Of a stretch of DNA of 9,057 nt, positions 1 through 5,637 are shown one piece after another. A program made the position numbers and the translations under genes. Every line of letters starts with the position of its first letter. The first letter of the stretch is position 1. The stretch is from QYOJ01 sp043806735 (GTDB taxonomy: Bacteria; Bacteroidota; Bacteroidia; Bacteroidales; FEN-979), in assembly GCA_043806735.1 (NCBI GenBank), contig JAZDGR010000036.1, positions 1 to 9,057 of the forward strand, in the 5' to 3' direction. The notes below the pieces were generated by a model, which saw only the letters and a list, made by a program, of their open reading frames with translations, was not told where the DNA came from and did no database searches.

Positions 1-2
1 TG

Positions 3-422
3 GCAAGCTTTGATGAAGCGATTTGGTTGTGCAAACGAATCAATGAACACGGAGGACTCGGGCACACCGTCAGCATTTTTTCTAATGACCCCCGGAAAAT
101 ACATTATTTTGCGCATACGTTGAATGCTGGCCGCATCGTGGTCAACACCCCATCTTCACAGGGGGCACTTGGGGGTCTCTATAATTCGTTAACACCATCG
201 CTGACGCTGGCCTGCGGATCGGGTGGGAAAAATTTCACTACCGATAACATCTCAGTGAAACACCTGCTTAATATCCAGCGGATTGCCTACCGGAAAATCA
301 GGGTTTGTGCGGAACATCAGAAAGGCGAGGCATTTTGCTGCGACAAATACCTGACTATAGAGGAGATTGACAAACAATGCGAGATCGCTAACAGTGCACA
401 ACGAAAAGTGAACAGTGAATAG
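3..422 (+). CDS. CoA-acylating aldehyde dehydrogenase (AdhE/EutE-like), C-terminal fragment
   Basis: This is the 3' end of a gene whose start lies left of the window; the frame is open from position 3 (Ala-Ser-Phe-Asp-Glu-Ala-Ile) to a TAG at 420-422. The blocks GGLGHTVSIFSND, ARIVVNTPSSQGALG-like 'GRIVVNTPSSQGALGGLYN', SLTLACGSGGKN and VKHLLNI match the end of the acetaldehyde dehydrogenase domain of AdhE and of EutE-type enzymes, which convert an acyl-CoA and NADH into an aldehyde, CoA and NAD (or the reverse). The catalytic cysteine and the nucleotide-binding fold would lie upstream and cannot be checked. In AdhE an iron alcohol dehydrogenase domain would follow; here the protein stops about 45 residues after the KHLLNI block, so it is a stand-alone enzyme. 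The tail contains a Cys-Cys pair and an acidic helix-like stretch (YLTIEEIDKQCEIAN). Its last 10 or so residues are encoded by a 7-bp repeat array, so the native tail may have been replaced. Confidence 0.85.
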   Translation, partial: ASFDEAIWLCKRINEHGGLGHTVSIFSNDPRKIHYFAHTLNAGRIVVNTPSSQGALGGLYNSLTPSLTLACGSGGKNFTTDNISVKHLLNIQRIAYRKIRVCAEHQKGEAFCCDKYLTIEEIDKQCEIANSAQRKVNSE

Positions 423-482
423 TGAAAAGTGAATAGTATTCTTAAAATATTGTTCACTTTTCACTATTCACTATTCACTGTT
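391..482. repeat. Two opposed arrays of 7-bp GTGAnnn units at a convergent gene junction
   Basis: On the plus strand, 7-bp units run from about 391: acagtgc and acaacga (degenerate), then aaagtga, acagtga, atagtga, aaagtga and the partial atagtat. An A/T-rich spacer follows (about 434-452). From 453 to 480 the opposite orientation appears: ttcactt, ttcacta, ttcacta, ttcactg. The arms can pair in two registers: 411-426 with 467-482 (16 bp perfect), or 421-433 with 453-465 (13 bp perfect). The dehydrogenase stop codon (420-422) lies in the left arm and the ppk1 stop codon (475-477) in the right arm. From general recollection, similar short-period intergenic repeats occur in Bacteroidota genomes; I cannot name a database family. 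Confidence 0.85.
411..482. terminator. Possible bidirectional terminator hairpin between converging genes
   Basis: The opposed repeat arms form a long A/T-rich stem (16 bp outer or 13 bp inner pairing) with a spacer rich in A and T. It lies exactly where transcripts from the dehydrogenase (plus) and ppk1 (minus) meet, so it could end both. There is no clean run of T after a G/C-rich stem on either strand, so it is not a canonical intrinsic terminator. The termination role is inferred from position and symmetry only. Confidence 0.3.
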
Positions 483-2526
483 CCTTCAGATATTCGTAAA
501 TTCTCTCCTGCGACCGAACCGGGGACCCGGTTGTCTTCCGGTATTGATTCGGTTTCCCTTTTCCCAGGATCCGTGCTTTGGTGTTGTCGGCAAGCTGGAT
601 CTGAAGCATTTCCCAGATCTCTTTCTGGATCGCTTTGTCGTAAATCGGGCAGGCGACTTCGATCCGGTTATCGAAGTTTCGCGACATCCAATCGGCCGAA
701 GTAATGTAATATCGGTGGTCGCCGCCGTTGCAGAAGATCAGGATGCGCGAATGTTCGAGGAATCGATCTACAATGCTGATCCCTTCGATATGGTCACTCA
801 AACCAGGAACGCCCGGAATCATGGTACAAATACCCCTGACAATCAGCTTTATGCTGACTCCAGCCTGGCTGGCTTTATAAAGTTTCCTGACGATCGGACC
901 ATCCACCAGGTTATTCAGCTTGATGACCACCCAGGCATCTTTCCCCGCTTTCGCCTGTTTGATTTCGTTGCTGATCAGCCGGATAAAATGGTTTCGCATG
1001 CTGAAAGGGGAGAGGATCATCGATTTGTACCGGTAAGGCCTGTACGCCGATTCCATTTGCTGGAAGGCGCTGAAGACATCCAGGCAGATCCTGGGATCGG
1101 AGGTCAGGAGACAATCGTCAGCGTATATCCGGGCGGTGTCTTCATTGAAATTCCCGGTGTTGATCATGGAGTAGAAAACATTTTTGTTGTTTTCTTTCCT
1201 GCGGATGAGCAACAACTTGGAATGTACTTTAAATCCAGGAATGCTGTGAATGATCTTCACTCCTTCTTCATGCAGCCGTTGAGCCCAGTAAATATTTGCC
1301 TCTTCGTCGAACCGGGCCTGGAGTTCCATGTAAACGGTTACATATTTCCCGTTTCTGGCTGCATTGATCAGGGCATTGATCACACTTGAATTTTTGGCGG
1401 CGCGATAGATGGTCATCTTGATCGACCTGACTTTCGGATCGATAGAGGCTTCGCGTAACAGATCGATCACATGACGGAACGTCTGGTAAGGAAAATGAAG
1501 CATGATGTCTTTCTGCCTGATCAGGTTGATGAGGCTGATGTTCGGCGTGATATCCCTGTGCCGCTGGGCCGGCATCGGCCGGAATTCAAGTTCCGGATGG
1601 CCAAGGTCGGGGAAGCTCATGAAATCCTTGAAGTTATGGTAGCGTCCCCCTCCCCTGATGGGGTCATCCTTGCGGATGTCAAGCGTCCTGGTCAGGAGTT
1701 TCAGTAACTCTTTCGGCATCGAGTTGTCATAGACAAAACGAACCGGGTTCCCGCGCTTTCGCTGCTTGACACTTTCAGCCATCACCTCCAGGAAACTTTT
1801 TGACACATCGGTGTCGATATCGATCTCGGCATCGCGCGTCACCTTGACCGTGTAAGCAGAAAATTTATCAAATCCGAAGATGGAAAAGATCTCTGATAAA
1901 CAGAAACGGATCACGTCGTCGAGCAGCATCACAAACTGCTTCTTCCCCTCTTTCGGAAGGATCAGGAACCGGGAAAGGGTTTTTGTCGGAACCTCAATGA
2001 GGGAATAATCACGCTTTTTCTGGGGATCGCTGCTTTCGAGGCTGACAGCCAGATAGATTGATTTGTCGACCAGTCCAGAGATATCCTTGAAGCTGCTGAT
2101 CATCAGCGGGAACAGGAAAACACGAACCTGCTCCTGAAAATATCTCCGGACAAATTCCCCCTGTTTCGGCGTCAGTTGACACTCGTTCACCAGCAGGATG
2201 TCGTGTGTGGCGAATTCTTCCACAATGGATTCGAAGATCTGCTGAAAATCTTTTTCCTGCGACTGCACGATCTCACCGATTTGCTGCAGGACTTTTTTGG
2301 GGTTGATGGCCGAGTCATAGTGGATAGTTTCCACTTTCAGCATCCGGTTCAGTGTAGCCACCCGCACACGGAAAAACTCATCCCGGTTGTTGGAGAAGAT
2401 TCCGAGGAATTTCAACCGTTCGATCAGAGGGTTCTGCTTGTCGGCAGCTTCCTGCAGCACCCTTCCGTTGAAATGAAGCCAGCTGATCTCACGGTTCAGA
2501 ATATCGATCTTTTTCCTTTTGGTCAT
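475..2526 (-). CDS. ppk1: Polyphosphate kinase 1
   Basis: PPK1 reversibly transfers the gamma phosphate of ATP onto a growing inorganic polyphosphate chain through a phosphohistidine intermediate. The 683-residue protein is close to the E. coli enzyme in length and contains the expected blocks. The N domain begins with REISWLHFNGRVL and continues NPLIERLKFLGIFS, DEFFRVRVA. A helical head domain spans about residues 107-320. Two phospholipase-D-like catalytic domains follow. The autophosphorylated histidine is H435 in GFKVHSKLLL, and the second catalytic histidine is H592 in FLEHSRI; both coincide with the E. coli numbering. The magnesium/phosphate arginines R375 (MTIYRAA) and R405 (QARFDEEAN) are also present, so the enzyme should be active. 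The ATG lies 3 nt after the stop of the sixA-like gene, which fits translation from a shared mRNA. The last codons and the TGA stop fall inside the 7-bp repeat. No Shine-Dalgarno sequence is visible. Confidence 0.97.
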   Translation of the reverse strand: MTKRKKIDILNREISWLHFNGRVLQEAADKQNPLIERLKFLGIFSNNRDEFFRVRVATLNRMLKVETIHYDSAINPKKVLQQIGEIVQSQEKDFQQIFESIVEEFATHDILLVNECQLTPKQGEFVRRYFQEQVRVFLFPLMISSFKDISGLVDKSIYLAVSLESSDPQKKRDYSLIEVPTKTLSRFLILPKEGKKQFVMLLDDVIRFCLSEIFSIFGFDKFSAYTVKVTRDAEIDIDTDVSKSFLEVMAESVKQRKRGNPVRFVYDNSMPKELLKLLTRTLDIRKDDPIRGGGRYHNFKDFMSFPDLGHPELEFRPMPAQRHRDITPNISLINLIRQKDIMLHFPYQTFRHVIDLLREASIDPKVRSIKMTIYRAAKNSSVINALINAARNGKYVTVYMELQARFDEEANIYWAQRLHEEGVKIIHSIPGFKVHSKLLLIRRKENNKNVFYSMINTGNFNEDTARIYADDCLLTSDPRICLDVFSAFQQMESAYRPYRYKSMILSPFSMRNHFIRLISNEIKQAKAGKDAWVVIKLNNLVDGPIVRKLYKASQAGVSIKLIVRGICTMIPGVPGLSDHIEGISIVDRFLEHSRILIFCNGGDHRYYITSADWMSRNFDNRIEVACPIYDKAIQKEIWEMLQIQLADNTKARILGKGKPNQYRKTTGSPVRSQERIYEYLKEQ

Positions 2527-2529
2527 GGC

Positions 2530-3024
2530 TTATTTCAGGAGTTTTGGCATGATAAAAAAGAGTTGCTTCGAACCGGCTTTTGGAACCTCCTCCCAGCCGG
2601 TGGTTTCAAACGAGATCCCCACCACAGCGGAGGTTGGCATATCCTCGATACCCAGGGGAAGGAACAGGTTGGCCAACTGGGTGATCGTGGGATTGTGCCC
2701 GAATATCATCAGGGAATCTATCGCATTGGAAGTTCCGTAGATGATATCCAGAATGTGATCGTAATATCCGTCATAGATTTTGCGGTCAATCCCGATTTTC
2801 TCTTCAGGATAGCCAAGTCCCCTGGCAAAAATTTTTGCTGTTTCCACTGCCCTGACGGCCGGACTGGATATCATCAGCCCGGGATAGATCCCTTTCTTCC
2901 TCAGGTACTCAATTACTTGTTTGCTTTTACGCAATCCTTTTTCCAATAACGGCCGGTCAAAATCACTCACTCCCGGATGATCCCAGGAAGACTTGGCATG
3001 CCGGACCAGATATAAGGTTTTCAT
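2530..3024 (-). CDS. sixA: SixA-family phosphohistidine phosphatase (histidine phosphatase superfamily)
   Basis: A 164-residue cytoplasmic protein of the histidine phosphatase (phosphoglycerate-mutase-like) superfamily, short SixA branch. The N-terminal LVRHAKSSW carries the RHG-type motif with nucleophile H9 and R8. R58 in SSPAVRAVETA and H110 in FGHNP complete the phosphate pocket. E. coli SixA removes phosphate from phosphohistidine on phosphotransfer proteins; the substrate here is unknown. I chose the ATG at 3024-3022: it overlaps the glyA stop by one base (TGATG), a usual arrangement for coupled translation, and puts the beta strand with RHA at the expected distance. A TTG one codon earlier is unlikely to be the start. 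The gene lies between glyA and ppk1 with almost no spacing. Because PPK1 works through a phosphohistidine, PPK1 or its products are candidate targets, but this is inference. A phosphatase acting on a small phosphate ester is the alternative. Confidence 0.88.
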   Translation of the reverse strand: MKTLYLVRHAKSSWDHPGVSDFDRPLLEKGLRKSKQVIEYLRKKGIYPGLMISSPAVRAVETAKIFARGLGYPEEKIGIDRKIYDGYYDHILDIIYGTSNAIDSLMIFGHNPTITQLANLFLPLGIEDMPTSAVVGISFETTGWEEVPKAGSKQLFFIMPKLLK

Positions 3025-4304
3025 CAATAGGCAAATAGCGGGAACTCCGCCATCATTTCATTCACTCTCTTTCTGACCTTCAAAATTTTATCTTCGTTCT
3101 CAAGTTCACTGATAATCTCATCGATCAGCTCCACAATAGGCGCCATATGGTACTCTTTCATTCCACGGGTCGTGATGGCCGGTGTTCCCACCCGCAACCC
3201 GGAAGTCTGGAAGGGGGAACGGCTGTCGAAGGGCACCATGTTTTTATTGACCGTGATATCGGCCCGCACGAGGGTATTTTCCACTACTTTTCCGGTAATC
3301 GCAGGAAACTTCTTCCGTAGGTCGATCAGCATCAGGTGATTGTCGGTTCCCCCGCTGATCACGTGATACCCTTTGTCAACAAAGGCCTTTGCCATAACAG
3401 AGGCATTTTTCTTGACCTGGATGATGTATTCCATGTATTCATCTGACAGGGCTTCGAAGAAAGAGACCGCTTTCGAAGCAATCACATGTTCCAGTGGTCC
3501 CCCCTGTATGCCGGGAAATACAGCCGAATCCAGCAATTGCGACATCATCTTGACTTCGCCTTTGGGAGTGGTAAGTCCCCAGGGATTCGGAAAATCCTTT
3601 CCTATCAGGATCATGCCCCCGCGGGGACCGCGCAAGGTTTTATGCGTGGTGGTGGTGATGACATGACACCACGGCAGCGGATCGTTCAACAACCCGCGGG
3701 CGATCAATCCGGCCGGATGGGCAATATCGGCCATCAGGATGGCTCCGATCTTGTCGGCAATCTGCCGCATCCGCTTGTAATCCCAATCGCGGGAGTAAGC
3801 CGAAGCTCCGGCGATGATCAGTTTTGGCCTGATCTCCAGTGCCTGCGCTTCCATCTTATCGTAGTTGATCATGCCGGTAGATTCCTCCACCTGGTAACCC
3901 ACTGCTTTGTAAAGAATTCCCGAGGAGTTCACCGGGGAGCCGTGGGAGAGGTGACCTCCGTGAGCCAGGTCGAGTCCCATAAAGGTGTCTCCGGGTTTCA
4001 GTATGGTCATCAACACCGCCATATTTGCCTGGGCGCCGGAGTGAGGCTGAACGTTAGCCCATTCGGCATCGAAGAGAACCTTGGCCCGCTCAATAGCCAG
4101 GGATTCCGATTCGTCGACATGCTGGCATCCGCCGTAATACCTTTTTGCCGGATATCCTTCTGCGTATTTATTGGTCAGACAAGAACCCATGGCTTTCAAC
4201 ACCTGTTCACTGACAAAATTCTCTGAGGCAATCAACTCAATCCCGCTCGATTGCCGGTGAAGTTCTTTTCGTATAATGCTGAAAATAGCGGTGTCTTTTT
4301 TCAT
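3024..4304 (-). CDS. glyA: Serine hydroxymethyltransferase
   Basis: GlyA is a cytoplasmic PLP enzyme that converts L-serine and tetrahydrofolate to glycine and 5,10-methylenetetrahydrofolate, the main source of one-carbon units. The 426-residue length is normal for the bacterial family. Signature blocks appear in order: ELIASENF, NKYAEGYPAKRYYGGC, VQPHSGAQAN, DLAHGGHLSHG, ADIAHPAGLIA (D193 and H196, which contact the PLP ring) and TTTTHKTLRGPRGG, where K222 should form the Schiff base with PLP. The C-terminal substrate arginine region (SGLRVGTPAITTRG) is intact. The ATG at 4304-4302 gives the usual N-terminus just ahead of the first helix. It is the first gene of a three-gene minus-strand cluster and overlaps the sixA-like start by one base. 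A TAnnTTTG-like promoter box lies about 55 bp upstream. Nothing in it looks abnormal. Confidence 0.98.
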   Translation of the reverse strand: MKKDTAIFSIIRKELHRQSSGIELIASENFVSEQVLKAMGSCLTNKYAEGYPAKRYYGGCQHVDESESLAIERAKVLFDAEWANVQPHSGAQANMAVLMTILKPGDTFMGLDLAHGGHLSHGSPVNSSGILYKAVGYQVEESTGMINYDKMEAQALEIRPKLIIAGASAYSRDWDYKRMRQIADKIGAILMADIAHPAGLIARGLLNDPLPWCHVITTTTHKTLRGPRGGMILIGKDFPNPWGLTTPKGEVKMMSQLLDSAVFPGIQGGPLEHVIASKAVSFFEALSDEYMEYIIQVKKNASVMAKAFVDKGYHVISGGTDNHLMLIDLRKKFPAITGKVVENTLVRADITVNKNMVPFDSRSPFQTSGLRVGTPAITTRGMKEYHMAPIVELIDEIISELENEDKILKVRKRVNEMMAEFPLFAY

Positions 4305-4359
4305 ATAGTCCGTAATTTATCGTGTTTTATTTCGTTCTCGGGAAAGGTGAATGAAATAA

Positions 4360-4393
4360 CAAAAATAGCATTTATTTGAAAGAAATTGCCCAA
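4360..4393 (-). promoter_or_regulatory. Candidate Bacteroidota promoter for the glyA-sixA-ppk1 cluster
   Basis: Read on the minus strand, 4367-4360 is TATTTTTG, an exact match to the Bacteroidota -7 consensus TAnnTTTG. A TTG that could serve as the -33 element lies at 4393-4391, 23 bp upstream of the box, slightly longer than the usual spacing of about 20 bp. Transcription would start near 4353, leaving a leader of about 50 nt with no visible Shine-Dalgarno sequence. The call rests on motif match and position only. Confidence 0.45.
4371..4378 (+). promoter_or_regulatory. Weak candidate -7 box for the secreted-protein gene
   Basis: TTTATTTG matches TAnnTTTG at all fixed positions but one and sits 30 bp before the ATG at 4408, back to back with the glyA box. 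I see no convincing -33 partner, and A/T-rich sequence produces such matches by chance. Confidence 0.2.
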
Positions 4394-4407
4394 TTTTGTT
4401 CTCCATC

Positions 4408-5637
4408 ATGAAACCCAAGTTTCTCCTTCGACCCACGTCTCACGTCTCACTCCCGATAGCTATCGGGATCACGTCTCACGTCTTACGTCTCACGTCTTTC
4501 TTCCTTCTCCTGTCTCCTTCCTCCTTTGCGCAATTCGACGCCGGCCCTAACGATACAATTAACACCGGAGTACCGGTTACGCTCACGGCCACCTACGGTT
4601 TAATCGGGGAGGGGATCGCCATTTCCGACGACGGGGTGGAGGGCCCCTTTCCGGTCGGGTTTAGTTTTTCGTTTTTCGGGAATATCTATTCGCAGTTCTA
4701 CATCGGAGCCAACGGATGGATCAGTTTTTCTCCGAACCCCAACGCCCGGGGAACACGCCAGCCTTTTGCAGTCCCTAATTCGGCCGATTACAACCCAAAG
4801 AACTGCATCCTCGGCCCGTTCCAGGACCTGAATCCCATAGAAACCGGAAGTCCGTACATCTTTTACCGGACCCTGGGCCAGGATTCTAACCGGCGGCTGG
4901 TAGTGATGTGGTGCCAGACACCGATGTACGAATGTATGGATTCCCTGATGACTTTCCAGATCGTATTGAACGAAGGACCGAACACCATAGAAAATCACCT
5001 GATGCTCAAACCCTCCTGTTTTGACTGGCAGGGAAATCAAGCGACCCAGGGAGTCCAGAATGAATCCGGTTACATCGGTTATGCCGTTCCCGGCCGGAAT
5101 GCAACATCCTGGTTGGCCCGGCAGGAAGGATGGAGGTACACCCCGACCTCGATTGATAGTCTTCAGATAGCCCAGATTCCTTACAACCTGCAACCGATCG
5201 TACCGGGAGAGAAAATTTTATACCGCTGGTACCGGGGATCGGAACAGATCTCCTCGCAACAAAGCATTATCGTAACACCCACTCAAACTACAACCTATTA
5301 TGTTTATTGCACTCTTTGCGACGGACAGGAGTTCATGGACAGCGTCACCATAGTGGTGATCCCCTATATCCCGAATGCTTTTACCCCTAATGGTGACGGA
5401 TTGAACGATGTGTTCAGGATCCTCGGAACTCCCCCGGAAAATATCACAGAATTCCATTTTCAGATTTTCAACCGGTGGGGACAGGTCGTTTTCTCAACCA
5501 CTAACATTGAAGAGCCCTGGGATGGTACCGTGAAAGGAAAACCAAGTCCGGAAGGAGTATATGTATGGGCGATCTATTACAAAGACGACAACAAACATAC
5601 GGTCACAAACAAAGGGACACTCACGCTGATCCGATAG
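4408..5637 (+). CDS. Secreted protein with T9SS type-B (gliding-motility-associated) C-terminal sorting domain
   Basis: I start the protein at the ATG at 4408 (409 residues); an in-frame TTG at 4396 is less likely. Residues 1-41 form an N-terminal signal peptide, with probable cleavage after SSFA so that the mature protein begins QFDAG. Residues 42 to about 250 are an extracellular domain of aromatic-rich beta strands (FSFSFFGNIYSQFYIGANGW, later TQGVQNESGYIGY) that I do not recognise by name. Residues about 264-318 look like an Ig-like or PKD-like beta domain (YRWYRGSE, TPTQTTTYYVYC). Residues 320-409 are a CHU_C / gliding-motility C-terminal domain: IPNAFTPNGDGLNDVF, FNRWGQVVF, PWDGT, PEGVYVWAI, then GTLTLIR at the end. 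In this family the domain directs export by the type IX system and attachment to the cell surface. The function of the passenger is unknown; adhesion is a guess. The signal peptide is oddly long because residues 8-30 are encoded by a repeat element. The last 17 nt overlap the 3' end of the opposing hybrid-kinase gene. Confidence 0.9.
   Translation: MKPKFLLRPTSHVSLPIAIGITSHVLRLTSFFLLLSPSSFAQFDAGPNDTINTGVPVTLTATYGLIGEGIAISDDGVEGPFPVGFSFSFFGNIYSQFYIGANGWISFSPNPNARGTRQPFAVPNSADYNPKNCILGPFQDLNPIETGSPYIFYRTLGQDSNRRLVVMWCQTPMYECMDSLMTFQIVLNEGPNTIENHLMLKPSCFDWQGNQATQGVQNESGYIGYAVPGRNATSWLARQEGWRYTPTSIDSLQIAQIPYNLQPIVPGEKILYRWYRGSEQISSQQSIIVTPTQTTTYYVYCTLCDGQEFMDSVTIVVIPYIPNAFTPNGDGLNDVFRILGTPPENITEFHFQIFNRWGQVVFSTTNIEEPWDGTVKGKPSPEGVYVWAIYYKDDNKHTVTNKGTLTLIR
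4434..4497. repeat. 7-bp CACGTCT array interrupted by a palindrome, inside a signal-peptide coding region
   Basis: Units of CACGTCT occur at 4434-4440 and 4441-4447, then after an interruption at 4470-4476, 4477-4483, 4484-4490 (as TACGTCT) and 4491-4497. On the minus strand these read as GTGAGAC units, the same GTGAnnn design as the arrays at 391-482. The 22-nt interruption (4448-4469) holds an 18-bp palindrome flanked by CAC on both sides. The array is translated in frame in the secreted-protein gene, giving the repeated TSHV peptide. Confidence 0.9.
4451..4468. repeat. 18-bp perfect palindrome TCCCGATAGCTATCGGGA
   Basis: The sequence equals its own reverse complement over all 18 bases, with no loop. 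It sits in the middle of the CACGTCT array with the triplet CAC on each side, as if inserted. It is translated as part of LPIAIGI in the signal peptide. It could be a protein-binding site, a methylation or restriction site, or a fixed part of a larger repeat family; the sequence alone cannot decide. Confidence 0.85.

Noticed and set aside
252..464. Minus-strand open frame with a repeating HFSLFTV-like peptide
   Set aside because: The peptide periodicity only reflects translation of the 7-bp array, and the rest overlaps the dehydrogenase on the other strand.
391..482. CRISPR-like array
   Set aside because: The units are 7 bp with no spacers, and no cas genes are present; this is a short-period repeat.
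544..1389. Long open frame (281 codons) antisense to ppk1
   Set aside because: It lies wholly within the clearly conserved ppk1 and its translation shows no recognisable domain; codon bias of the real gene explains the open frame.
2176..2949. Open frame (257 codons) antisense across ppk1 and the sixA-like gene
   Set aside because: It is opposite two well-supported genes, and the translation is low in recognisable motifs.
4396..4398. TTG as the start of the secreted protein
   Set aside because: The ATG four codons later gives a better signal-peptide start with basic residues (MKPK).
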